A stretch of 64,000 nucleotides of DNA, taken from contig CBDAPL010000001.1 of assembly GCA_965198495.1 (NCBI GenBank), positions 124,001 to 188,000 on the forward strand, read 5' to 3'. Below the pieces are notes generated by a model. It saw nothing but the letters and a program-made list of their open reading frames with translations. It was not told the origin of the DNA and ran no database searches. The translations under genes and the position numbers were made by a program. This document shows, in pieces, positions 26,301 through 33,585 of this stretch. How positions within the stretch are numbered: the stretch's first letter is position 1; each line of letters starts with the position of its first letter. This stretch comes from RH-AL1 sp965198495. GTDB lineage: Bacteria; Pseudomonadota; Alphaproteobacteria; Rhizobiales; Beijerinckiaceae.

Positions 26301-26443
26301 CCTTCGGCCGGATCGGTGGACGCGAGTCGTCGCCGCACCTCGGCAGCGAGGCCAGGATGGTTTAGGCCCGACTGGCTTATCACCGCCTCGGCGGACTGGG
26401 CTCGGATGGTGTCGAACGTATGCAGCGGCGTGACGGCATTCAT
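20363..26443 (-). CDS. druE: DruE-like giant DEAD/DEAH helicase (Druantia type III)
   Basis: 2026 residues from ATG 26443, 2 bp after the DruH-like stop. Helicase motifs: Walker A TSGTGSGKTE (~128-136), DEAH in YIVLDEAHSYVG (261-264), SAT (298-300), motifs V/VI TTMEMGVDIGSVSHVMM...YRQRVGRAGRR (~1060-1110). Cysteine pairs of probable zinc sites: CPAC...CNSCGEPY (~455-475), CLAC, CQSCGES...CGSC, CLHCG. A DUF1998-like region near 1600 (DKAVGGSGFSTQ...CVTSCPACVLAGD) follows. A helicase of this size with DUF1998 next to a DruH-like protein matches Druantia type III from established descriptions. Convergent with the PLD/SNF2 operon. Confidence 0.8.
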   Translation of the reverse strand: MNAVTPLHTFDTIRAQSAEAVISQSGLNHPGLAAEVRRRLASTDPAEGGLLQEPVIEAAPGYVEHAETIGDLAGGLLHPDTVAALDGADDDRPNRYRFKREWHPYTHQVEAWRKLADPEVAHSVLVTSGTGSGKTECFLVPIIDDLVRQSRDRPIDDGVQAIVLYPLNALIASQEERLRDWTAPFNGRLRFALYNGLLPNETSSLDARRRPETVADRRALREAPPPILVTNVTMLEYMLLRPEDGSILAVSQGRLRYIVLDEAHSYVGARAAEIALLLRRVCLAFGVEPRDVRFVATSATIGGPGSEADLARFLADVSGAPLDRVSVVRGKAHWPELSQKTTTHALDPMLLADGDEASTFDALAASASLRPLLDKLRTRAEAIAWSEMTAAASKVGLSPIALAMAMSRARKDGHALSPLRIHGFHRSIPGLWSCIDPGCKGARPHDWPFGAISITDREECPACRQPTFEVVVCNSCGEPYLDIQERDGGRLVRPSRARPDDDFTAEAEAAGETEQGPDEAKETHQSDDCIGAKGRKLLPWRTTPGDWPLHVDLTEMRACDSASAERTTFRSYQHDKPHHCLACDCRGRPGSAELIRSFRFGAPFLLSNLVPTLLEGAAAPDAEVGRDCAPPLGGRQLLSFTDSRQGTARLAAKLQIGAERNFVRSFVYHAVQDAMSRVPDTATLDYDIVTLEGLSNPSLAGILAGKKRERAALLDSADRGLAWPDMILRLSEREEVQVWLKDLWEPRDRERFNNPSTLARFLLLREFARRPRRANSIETMGLARLRFADVERVRTPKVFIELGGSDDDWRAFLETILTHLVRANSAVRMSWDDKRWVQPKATLTEYVKTADGDLLPRQRRWPYMPQGTAVLKRTTRPVLMLLKGFGLDATDPVVKASVQECLDAAWSAVTPVLTTPGAVNHALDFDKASIAPIRQAHFCPVTRRILDISFRGMTPYGVDGIGSPARKTEPVVLPRHPAPFLGATAGRDPISTRGEIAEWLDGDPAIRSLRDLGAWTDLNDRTAQFADFFRSAEHSAQQAPDRLRRYEASFKRGEINVLNCSTTMEMGVDIGSVSHVMMTNVPPSIASYRQRVGRAGRRKQAMSLAFTFCKDRPLDRLAFLDPIRFLGRQMRAPRVALDSTIIVQRHVNALLFSAFAKNQSVNALKMQAGPFFGCPSGAGAKEDDQNSASHFIAFLAMDSTRADLRARLETLTRGSALDNDVTVIDDTIDGMRSLRAGFAEEWRALQASRGQGDPANTAANRGLALQLRRICEDYLLRVLSERGFLPSHGFPTGVVSFVCRVDEPEAPVIDGDRPRLKAFPQRQLDVAMREYAPGSEVVLDGLVHRSAGVTLNWRRPASEDGVREIQNLLWRWRCQSCGESGTTHNRDDGGSCGSCSAAGPQWMEYLQPAGFAADLRQDPHADPDTVSFVPADEPAISLRGVPWTALANLEQGRRRENRSGTVFYCNSGPSRSGYEICLHCGRAQPEAGRRAANDDTWLHAPLLGKPDADNHCPGSRKPFGIKRKLRLGYEINTDVFEVQPTGLTTRGAALAVAVALREALAQKLGVGFDEMGVASARRSDTVGGRISAFVFDKAVGGSGFSTQAGPLFNDLLEPMEAILDCKVMGCVTSCPACVLAGDLNEEEATTLDRQGALEVVRSLAANGSPKPIDLAAPGARLTSDVLDALVRARTGKAKRLVLRLEAPLDVAALEKWRAANLMRRWSDTGRQAIVSVPPGTVAAMDATAMLALRDWLKTWGASLEEAPAAVMPNGASVLAEVVGGERNVTLATRDVGVFRPDALWGRSQTAPVVQFGHSRALLTGTDIPFSQLQPQTGARILTITSELDGALRSFAKRMVDLLRAPLDLSKAPCSPVMAITYSDRYLNSPLTARMAIETLAAIGGASSIKPIPLAIELSPLRPNERSPWRFIDDWARESDRSAVMTLLAARTGLRLTANIGSPPHGRSISLEFQDGHKAQVLLDQGFGAWSAIAAPKFNFNDSPANQLKALTTVDFRIVAKGATYVVASMS

Positions 26444-26445
26444 GC

Positions 26446-29400
26446 TTATCGGCCTATCGCCATGAGGGCCGTCGCGTACGCGTCGGCGAAGTATTGATGG
26501 TCCTGGATCATCGATTCGCGGATTCGTAGGCGCTGCTTGCCGCTGAGGGTCATTAGCCGTCCACCGGCCCGGAGTGCCGCTACGATCGGCGCCTGGAGGG
26601 CCTCGTGATGGCTCTCGTCGAAATCGCTCAGCCAGGCGCAGTGCGCCTTCAGGCCGGGCATGACCGCGGCGGTGTGGAAGCACGAGTCTACCGAACGGGA
26701 TTCCGACAAGGCCGCGAGCCGTCGGATGTAGTCCTGTGCGATGAGCTTGGGCTGGCGTATCCCGCTTGGGGGAGTCTGGCTTAGGCCGCTTGCCAGGAAC
26801 GTCATGCGCAGCGTCTCGTCAAAGGCGGCGAACGCCTCTGCGGCGCTCTCGATGGCATCCCTCGCGTACCGCGCCGAATGTTCGCCAAGCCCGGCGGTCT
26901 CGAGTTCGCTTCGGATCCTCCTTTCGCGCTCCCCGAAGGCGAAGCTCCAATCCTCGACGCTGACGAGTGCCCACAGGAGCGGCAGCTGCCGCTCCAGGTT
27001 CCAGACGCGGTCCAGCGCCGCGTCGTCCGGTGCCCAGGCGACGAGGGCGGCGAGCGTTCGGGGATGGAACGCGAGAAGGCTGAAGGCCCGGAAGGTCGAC
27101 GGTACGAGCGCGTCGGGCATTGCGAGATGCGCATGGAGCCACGCCAGGTCCGCGCCGTTCTGCGACGGCGTCTCGCCGATCATCTTGAGCGCGGCGTCTA
27201 TGGCGAGGTCGCGCTGGTGCCGTGCATTGATCAGTACGGCGCTCTGCAGAGGCGTCAGGTCGTCGGCGTCGGCATGCGGGCGCACCACGAGGATGGGGCG
27301 GCTGATCGGGATCCCGGCGTCGGCGAGGTAGGCGACGCCAGGACCCTGAAGATCCTTTGGCACGGTCACAAGGCAGCCCGACGCGAATGCCTCGGCCGGG
27401 ATGACCTGGATCTGTTTCATGCCATTGTAGCCCGTATGGACGAACGATCGCCATCGCAACGTGATCTCACCTGTCGGGGGTGCCGCTGTGGGCGGGAGGG
27501 TGAGAACGTCGTGCAGCTGCGGCAGCTCGATCTCGTAGCGCTTCACGCGGAGCCTCGATCCGTTCGGCTCGAAGCCCAGCCACGCCTCGCTGTCGAGATC
27601 TCCGGCCTCGGCGAGAAGCGCCGAGACGACATCGCGTAGCGACCATAGCGCGATCTCGTTGTCGAAGCGCAGACGGTGCGTCGCCCTAAGCCCCGGGCCG
27701 TGGGTCTCGATCCACAGGACCGAAGTGCCATCGGCGACGCCGCGCGAGCCCTTGAGCCGTTCGAGCGTCACCGGCGCATTGTCGGGGAAGGATCGGCCAT
27801 CCGGGCGTACGAAGCGCCCGGCGCCAAAGGGGTACGCCACCTCGATCTCAAGCAGCGCGTTATCGGGGCCGGCGAGGCGCAACGACACCGTACGCTCCTC
27901 GGCGCCGTTCCAGGACATCCGCCAGCTGCAGCCATCGTCGCCGATCTGCCTGTCCGTCGTTTGCGCGGTCGGCGTGCCGGTCGACAGCAGCCTCCAACCC
28001 TTCGCCCCTTCGAGGTCGAAGCGGGCGGCGCCGTTGGCCAGTGGCTGCCGTTTCAGGACCGTCGCGTCGGGCATGATCGCGATCCGACGGCGGTCACGGG
28101 CCGCACGGCTCGCGGGATCCCTCCAGAGGATTTCGACGAGACCGTGTCTGATCGGCGCCCGGCGCACGTCGTGCCAATCGCGCGTGCCGGCCGGCCTCCA
28201 TACGAGATCCTTCTGATCTTGAGCGATCACGGAACTCGACTGCTTTCGGATCTCGGGAACGCCGGCGAACACCGGGTCGCCGTTGCCCGTCGTCACGCCG
28301 CAAACCTCGTTGCCCTTCAGCGACAGCCTGTCGGCCTCGTCGCTGTCGGCACCCGGCTCGATCCTGTAGAAGAACTCTCCGTCCTTTAAGCCGACGTGCG
28401 ACGTCGTCGTGAGACGGAACAGCTGGTGGCCGTCTCCGGACCAGATGGGCTTGACCGGTTCGCCGCTGCTGCCCGTCGCGACGAAAACTGTAGGCGCCCT
28501 CACGTAAACGACAGGGTGCTGATTCCGACAGGAACCTGTGGCCGCTAGCGTCAGGAGACGCGGCTCGTGGTCGCCTGCTTCCTTTGGCACGAAGGTCAGC
28601 ACTTCCGACCTGACCGGTTCTCCGTTCGCCCACGTGACCGTCGTGATTGACTTGCCCTCCGATCGGAGTTCGATCGAGACGCTGCCAGCCAGTGGGAAGT
28701 CCAAGATGGGTGCGCGTGGCGCTCCGACACGTGGACGCGCCAACCAGGGGCCGCCGTCGTCGGACGGCTCAAGCACGCAGACCGCGCCGGACACGAGATC
28801 GGCCAGGATGCCGGAGGGGTAGGCATGCAGTCGCGAGTTCGTGCCCCTGAGCGACAGCGGTAGAGTGGGTTCACCGTCGACGCCGAGGTTCAGAGCCGGG
28901 CGCCAATCGTCTCCCACCTTGACAAGCAGCCTCTCGCAACGAGCACCGGCACCCCCGAGCCTGTTCAGGCTGTCGCTGACGAGGTCGTCGAGCAGCCGGG
29001 AGGCGCCTTCGCCCTCGATCGAGAGCGCGTCGCGCCAGGTCGGCTCGTCGGCATCGCGTCGGGTCAGCTCGCTGGCGTCGAGCCACGCCGACAGCCGCAT
29101 GCCGGCGGCCGTGGCCTGCGCTCCATGTCGACGGCGCAGCGCGACGATTGCCACCGCGAGTTCGGCGCATAGCGTTGCGAAACCGGGGGTGCGGAAGGTC
29201 CGGGGGATGGTAAAATCGTCCAGCGCCAGCTCGACTGCATCGTTCACGGTAGCTTCGTCGCCCAGCGCGCCAACCGTGGCGATCAGGCGGCGCAGGTGCG
29301 ATTGCAGCCAGCCCCGTTCCTGCGAGTCGAGCAGACGCGAGGGGAAGCCGCCCTCGAGCCGCAGCGTAAAGAACCATTCGTTGGCGCCATTGAGCCGGCG

Positions 29401-29922
29401 CACCTCGCGCCGCCACCAGCGCAGGCCCTCGCGCGTGAGCTCGACATTGGCTTGGTAGGGCAGCTCGCCGAACACCTCCGTGAGCGCCTTCCAGCTCGGG
29501 ACGCCGCCGGCGAAGCAGCGCCGAAACCATTCCGCGCCGTAGAGCACGAATATCGCCGCGTCGCGCGGCCGCGGCCTTTCCAGCCGCCTGCCGGCGGCGC
29601 TCAAGTGCCGGCCGATTGCGGCGAACTCCTCCGCGCTCGCGCGGTAGCGGTGGAGCGGCCGACCGTCGGCATGGGCGAGGGCGCGCCGGCCGAGGAAGCG
29701 GCCGAGGGCGTCGCGTTCGTCAAGCCCGGTCGTCTTGCGTGCCGCCGCGAGACGACCGGCGGCGAGCATCCACAGCGATATGCCCTCGTCGTCCTCGCGA
29801 CGGCTGAGCGCGTCGACAACCGGCTTGAGGGCGACGACGTCGTGGCCAGCCGCGTCGAGCCGCCGCCTTAAAGCCCCCAGATCCGTTGTGTCCCGCGCCA
29901 CAGCTTGATCCGGCTCCGACAT
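26446..29922 (-). CDS. druH: DruH-like protein (STY4851/ECs_5259 family), Druantia type III
   Basis: 1158 residues. The N-terminal region (DGRPLHRYRASAEEFAAIG, AIFVLYGAEWFRR, LTREGLRWWRREVRR, EGGFPSRLLDSQERGWLQ) matches my memory of the STY4851/ECs_5259 family, equated with DruH. The middle is beta-rich and the C-terminal 250 residues are helical (AWAPDDAALDRVWNLERQLPLLWAL). No enzymatic motif is visible; DruH is an essential partner of the DruE helicase with unknown biochemistry. It is followed by druE after 2 bp, so they form an operon. The promoter should lie in 29923-30134, which holds no other gene. Confidence 0.75.
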   Translation of the reverse strand: MSEPDQAVARDTTDLGALRRRLDAAGHDVVALKPVVDALSRREDDEGISLWMLAAGRLAAARKTTGLDERDALGRFLGRRALAHADGRPLHRYRASAEEFAAIGRHLSAAGRRLERPRPRDAAIFVLYGAEWFRRCFAGGVPSWKALTEVFGELPYQANVELTREGLRWWRREVRRLNGANEWFFTLRLEGGFPSRLLDSQERGWLQSHLRRLIATVGALGDEATVNDAVELALDDFTIPRTFRTPGFATLCAELAVAIVALRRRHGAQATAAGMRLSAWLDASELTRRDADEPTWRDALSIEGEGASRLLDDLVSDSLNRLGGAGARCERLLVKVGDDWRPALNLGVDGEPTLPLSLRGTNSRLHAYPSGILADLVSGAVCVLEPSDDGGPWLARPRVGAPRAPILDFPLAGSVSIELRSEGKSITTVTWANGEPVRSEVLTFVPKEAGDHEPRLLTLAATGSCRNQHPVVYVRAPTVFVATGSSGEPVKPIWSGDGHQLFRLTTTSHVGLKDGEFFYRIEPGADSDEADRLSLKGNEVCGVTTGNGDPVFAGVPEIRKQSSSVIAQDQKDLVWRPAGTRDWHDVRRAPIRHGLVEILWRDPASRAARDRRRIAIMPDATVLKRQPLANGAARFDLEGAKGWRLLSTGTPTAQTTDRQIGDDGCSWRMSWNGAEERTVSLRLAGPDNALLEIEVAYPFGAGRFVRPDGRSFPDNAPVTLERLKGSRGVADGTSVLWIETHGPGLRATHRLRFDNEIALWSLRDVVSALLAEAGDLDSEAWLGFEPNGSRLRVKRYEIELPQLHDVLTLPPTAAPPTGEITLRWRSFVHTGYNGMKQIQVIPAEAFASGCLVTVPKDLQGPGVAYLADAGIPISRPILVVRPHADADDLTPLQSAVLINARHQRDLAIDAALKMIGETPSQNGADLAWLHAHLAMPDALVPSTFRAFSLLAFHPRTLAALVAWAPDDAALDRVWNLERQLPLLWALVSVEDWSFAFGERERRIRSELETAGLGEHSARYARDAIESAAEAFAAFDETLRMTFLASGLSQTPPSGIRQPKLIAQDYIRRLAALSESRSVDSCFHTAAVMPGLKAHCAWLSDFDESHHEALQAPIVAALRAGGRLMTLSGKQRLRIRESMIQDHQYFADAYATALMAIGR

Positions 29923-30134
29923 GATGTCGACGCTCTTAAACGAGTGGGTAGCCTCCTACAATCGCGTTACGAGCCTCTTTCGGTAGAGGGCACCTCTCCC
30001 GCGGGGACACCCGCTCGCGATCGCGCGCCTGTTTGTTGCTTCGCAACGCGTGAGGATCCGTCGATACCGGTAGATTGACTGGACGCGAGCGTGGGATCCA
30101 CCCCTTCGGCCCGACTATGTCGAGAGGCGGCGGT

Positions 30135-30758
30135 TCAACGCGGGTAGATCCGGTCGTATAGCTTCATGAGGGTTTCTCCTCGCCACCGCCACAGGGTGTA
30201 GGCGTTGCCGAACGATGTGTCTGGCAGGAGAGCGCGCGTCGCGGCGGTCAGGGAGGTGATGTCTCCTTCATGCTCGATGACCCTTCGACCGGCTATGGTG
30301 GCGACTGCATCGGCGCGCGTGAAGGTGATGTTGTCGCCTAGCTGCAGGCCCATGTGGATGAAGTCGGCGTTGGGCCGCCGCGACGAGCGGGCGATCGTCT
30401 CGTTAGGGATCAGCGTCGGCTCTTGTGCGACCAGCGCCGTGACGTCCTGCCCGCGTGCGTCCGTTCCGAGCAGCGCGAGGATCGCCTCGACCTGATACGA
30501 CTCGATGCGGAAGAACTCGCGGCGATCGCAGATGCGGTAGGGCCGGAAGGCTCGGTGGAGCGCTTGCTCGATGACGGCACCATCCTCGACGCAATAGGCG
30601 ACTGCGACGTCGAAGGGCTGTGGAACGCCGGTCGTGTGCAGCTCGGCAACCCTCGCCCGCAGCTCCCGAGAGGTCCGGCCGATTTTCACGAGCCCCGGCA
30701 TGGTCGTGTTGGTAAGGCCGTAGACGATGTCGCGGCGCTCGATCGGCGCGAAGCTCAT
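30135..30758 (-). CDS. GIY-YIG/T5orf172-type protein coupled to the type I R-M operon
   Basis: 207 residues. The N-terminal domain shows the GIY-YIG pattern: IVYGLTNTTMPGLVKIGRTSRELRARVAELHTTGVPQPFDVAVAY, then LHRAF and REFFRI with the late glutamate. The C-terminal half (LQLGDNITFTRADAVATIAGRRVIEHEGDITSLTAATRALL) looks like a small domain shared by type I/IV restriction partners. ATG 30758 overlaps the hsdS stop (ATGA), so it is the fourth gene of the hsdRMS operon. A GIY-YIG protein here is not standard and may be an extra nuclease or DNA-binding module of the system. Confidence 0.75.
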   Translation of the reverse strand: MSFAPIERRDIVYGLTNTTMPGLVKIGRTSRELRARVAELHTTGVPQPFDVAVAYCVEDGAVIEQALHRAFRPYRICDRREFFRIESYQVEAILALLGTDARGQDVTALVAQEPTLIPNETIARSSRRPNADFIHMGLQLGDNITFTRADAVATIAGRRVIEHEGDITSLTAATRALLPDTSFGNAYTLWRWRGETLMKLYDRIYPR

Positions 30759-32038
30759 GCTTTGCCGCGCCGGCGAGGCTTGGGCGGGGCGGCGGCGCGC
30801 TCGGCACGGATGCGCTCGAGCAGCACGCTGGCCGGCTCGTCGTTCGGGTTCTGCGGCACCAGCTCGCCGCGGAACGCCTTGGCGAGGATCGCCTGATCAA
30901 GCGTGTCGAGCAGCGCGCGGGCGGACTGCGCCTCGGCCGCGAGCCGGTCGATTGCGGCGAACGCGTGCTCAATGCGGCGGACGATCTCGTGTTGCTCGGC
31001 GAGAGGAGGGCACCAAAAAGGTAAGTTGAGAAGCGGCTTCTGGTAGATAGCTGCCACCGACGTCGTTGCGCTCTTCAGCCCAGCGAGCGCAAACCTAAAA
31101 GATGGGCTCCTCATTTGCAGGTAGGCGAACCGCGCGTCCATCTCGGTTGTAAACCTCAATCGAAGCAAATTGTTATTGTAAACATGCTTGGCTTGAAGGT
31201 CGGGCCAAAACGCAACCTTCCCAACTAGTTCAATGCTGTTTCTGGTATTGAATAAAATGTCGTTTTTATTTAAAGTATATCTGAGAATCTCCTTTTGTGT
31301 GGCATCGACAAAGGTGACGCCAGAAAAGTCCCAGGCACCGGACAGATCAAAATGTTGCATCCGTATATAAGCGACGCCTGAGCTTGATTGATCCTCTTTC
31401 GACCGCACCAACCCGATAAGGCTGTCTTTGACGAAACTCGCTAGAGGCTTGTATGCGTCGGAGGACGCTGAAAACTCCTTAGCCAGCAGAGACTTTTTCA
31501 AGCGATCAATTAGAGGCTGCAATGTTTGCAATTCGGAACGCGCGCGCTTCGAGCGGGCGGATAGGCGGTCGATCTTCGCGACAATTTGGCGCTGTTCGGG
31601 GACGGAAGGAAGTGGCACCTTCAGGTTGGCTAGCACCTCTCTGGAGATAACGCCTTGGGCACTGCCGACTGAGCCAGTCCGCAGTTGCAAGACTAAGGTG
31701 CTCATGAAGCCAAAGAGATATTTCTGGTCGAGTGAAGCGCTTGGCCGAACGGCAGCCACGCTCCGGCCAATGGCGCAGTCTGCTCCATAGTTGAGTTTTC
31801 CGTTCGTCGCACCCACAACACAGATCAAGATATCTCCCTCGCGCGCCAATTTAAGCGGCTTGGTTGTCCATTCTCTGATGATTGGTTTTAGTGTTCCGAA
31901 CTCGCCGGCTTTCACGAACGGAGTCCCTACTCCATCTTTGTTACACAGCTCGCCAGGAGGAGCTTGGCCCATTATAAAAGATGCCAAGCTACCAAGGTAT
32001 TTGTAGACCCACCCCTCTGGCAGCTCCAGCTCACTCAC
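30755..32038 (-). CDS. hsdS: Type I restriction specificity subunit HsdS
   Basis: 427 residues from GTG 32038, which overlaps the hsdM stop. It has two target-recognition domains, each followed by a conserved helical spacer: VPLPSVPEQRQIVAKIDRL...RARSELQTLQPL and PPLAEQHEIVRRIEHAFAAIDRL...LDTLDQAILAKAFRGELVPQ. It dictates the bipartite DNA recognition sequence for methylation and restriction. Base composition drops sharply across the recognition domains (about 31.0-31.98 kb is AT-rich versus its neighbours), consistent with exchange of these domains by transfer. Confidence 0.92.
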   Translation of the reverse strand: MSELELPEGWVYKYLGSLASFIMGQAPPGELCNKDGVGTPFVKAGEFGTLKPIIREWTTKPLKLAREGDILICVVGATNGKLNYGADCAIGRSVAAVRPSASLDQKYLFGFMSTLVLQLRTGSVGSAQGVISREVLANLKVPLPSVPEQRQIVAKIDRLSARSKRARSELQTLQPLIDRLKKSLLAKEFSASSDAYKPLASFVKDSLIGLVRSKEDQSSSGVAYIRMQHFDLSGAWDFSGVTFVDATQKEILRYTLNKNDILFNTRNSIELVGKVAFWPDLQAKHVYNNNLLRLRFTTEMDARFAYLQMRSPSFRFALAGLKSATTSVAAIYQKPLLNLPFWCPPLAEQHEIVRRIEHAFAAIDRLAAEAQSARALLDTLDQAILAKAFRGELVPQNPNDEPASVLLERIRAERAAAPPKPRRRGKA

Positions 32039-33504
32039 GCTGCCGCCTCCGCTGACCCGCCGGCCTCGTCCGCCTCCAACTCCTCGCCTAGAGCCTGGAT
32101 CTCAGCCAGCGCGGCGCGTAGGTGCCCCATGATCGCCGCCGCGATCTCGGCTGGCTCCCGCATTCCGCCGTCCTCGCCGCCGGCCTCGCGCAGCCAGGTA
32201 ATATCGAGGTTATCGCCGCGCGCGTCGATGGCCTCGCGCGAGAAGCGGCGGAAGCGACCGGTCTCGCCGCCGTTCACACGCTCGCTGCCGCCGTCGACGT
32301 CGGTGCCGTAGGCCGCGATGAAGTCTGCGAAATCCTCAGCGCGAATTGGGCGGGTCTTGCCGAAGGACGGCATGGCGGTGCGCAGATCGTAGACCCACAC
32401 CGCGTCGGTCGAGCCGGCGGAGAGGTGCGTGCGCCCGAAGAACAGTACGTTGGTCTTCACACCTTGCGCGTAGAACAGGCCGGTGGGCAGGCGCAGGATC
32501 GTGTGGAGGTCGCAACGATCCATCATCAGGCGCCGCAGCTCGCGGCCGCGGCCGTCCTCGAATAGCACGTTGTCGGGCACGATCACGGCGGCGCGGCCAC
32601 CGGGTTTCAGCGCGCGGATGCAATGCTCGACGAACGGCAGCTGGTAAGAGGCGACGGTCGCCGTGATCGTGAAGTCCTCGCGGGTGGGTCGGCCGCCGGC
32701 GGGGCCGAACGGCGGGTTGGTGAGGATGAGATCGGCACCGCGCATTGCCTCGGCCGCGCCGGGCGGCGCCAGCGTGTCGCCGAGTACGATATGCCGGCTC
32801 TCCACCTTGTGGAGCTGCAGGTTCATCAGCAGCAGACGGTAGGCGTCGGGCACGTTCTCCAGCCCGCGCAAGGCCTCGCGGATCTGGAACGCCTGCCCCG
32901 CCTCCGGTAAGGCGGCGAGGTCGTCAGTCGCGGCGCGGATCATGCGGTCGGCTGCGATGAGGAAGCCGCCGGTGCCGCAGGCCGGATCCTGGATCACCTC
33001 GCCCGGCTGCGGCTTCATCAGCCCGACGATGACGTCGATCAGCACGCGCGGCGTGAAATACTGTCCGGCGCCGCGCTTCGTTTCCTCGGCGTTTTTCTGC
33101 AGCAGCCCCTCGTAGAGGTCGCCGAAGCTGTCTCGCGCGTCGGAGTACCACTCGAGCTCGTCGATGGCAGCGACGAGCGTGGCGAGGTTGGTCGGCTCGC
33201 GGATTACGGTCGAGCCATCGGCGAAGATCGCCTGCACCAACCGGTCTGTCGTAACCACCGGATCGCCGAGCTTGAGCAGTGCCTCTTTGTAGAGCTTGAG
33301 CTTGCCCGAGCCCTCCGCCGCCTTGATGTCCGTCCAGCGATAGCCCTCCGGCACGCGCACCTCGTCGGTGCCGCGCTCGTCGGCCATCTTGAGGAACAGC
33401 AGGTACGTCAGCTCGGTGACGTACTGGAAGTAGGTCACGCCGTCCTTGCGCAGGATCGCGCAGAGCCGCCATAGCTTGGCGACGAGGTCGGACGAGGGGT
33501 TCAT
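32035..33504 (-). CDS. hsdM: Type I restriction methyltransferase subunit HsdM
   Basis: 489 residues from ATG 33504 (GGAG 7 bases upstream; an upstream TTG at 33522 is an alternative). It has an N-terminal helical HsdM_N region (LWRLCAILRKDGVTYFQYVTELTYLLFLKMADE), motif I DPACGTGGFLIAA near residue 175 and motif IV LTNPPFG near 263, the N6-adenine methyltransferase signature. With HsdS it methylates the recognition site and, with HsdR, restricts unmodified phage DNA. Confidence 0.93.
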   Translation of the reverse strand: MNPSSDLVAKLWRLCAILRKDGVTYFQYVTELTYLLFLKMADERGTDEVRVPEGYRWTDIKAAEGSGKLKLYKEALLKLGDPVVTTDRLVQAIFADGSTVIREPTNLATLVAAIDELEWYSDARDSFGDLYEGLLQKNAEETKRGAGQYFTPRVLIDVIVGLMKPQPGEVIQDPACGTGGFLIAADRMIRAATDDLAALPEAGQAFQIREALRGLENVPDAYRLLLMNLQLHKVESRHIVLGDTLAPPGAAEAMRGADLILTNPPFGPAGGRPTREDFTITATVASYQLPFVEHCIRALKPGGRAAVIVPDNVLFEDGRGRELRRLMMDRCDLHTILRLPTGLFYAQGVKTNVLFFGRTHLSAGSTDAVWVYDLRTAMPSFGKTRPIRAEDFADFIAAYGTDVDGGSERVNGGETGRFRRFSREAIDARGDNLDITWLREAGGEDGGMREPAEIAAAIMGHLRAALAEIQALGEELEADEAGGSAEAAA

Positions 33505-33585
33505 GCGCGGCTCCGCTATCAAGCGACATCATGCTATGGCCATTGGCCGCCGCTAGGGCAGCCGAAGCACACTGGCGGGCAATCG

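Noticed and set aside
14099..29922. DISARM or Dpd (7-deazaguanine) system
   Set aside because: PLD and SNF2 proteins are shared types, but the DISARM methylase and DrmB, and the DpdA/DpdB/DpdC genes, are absent.
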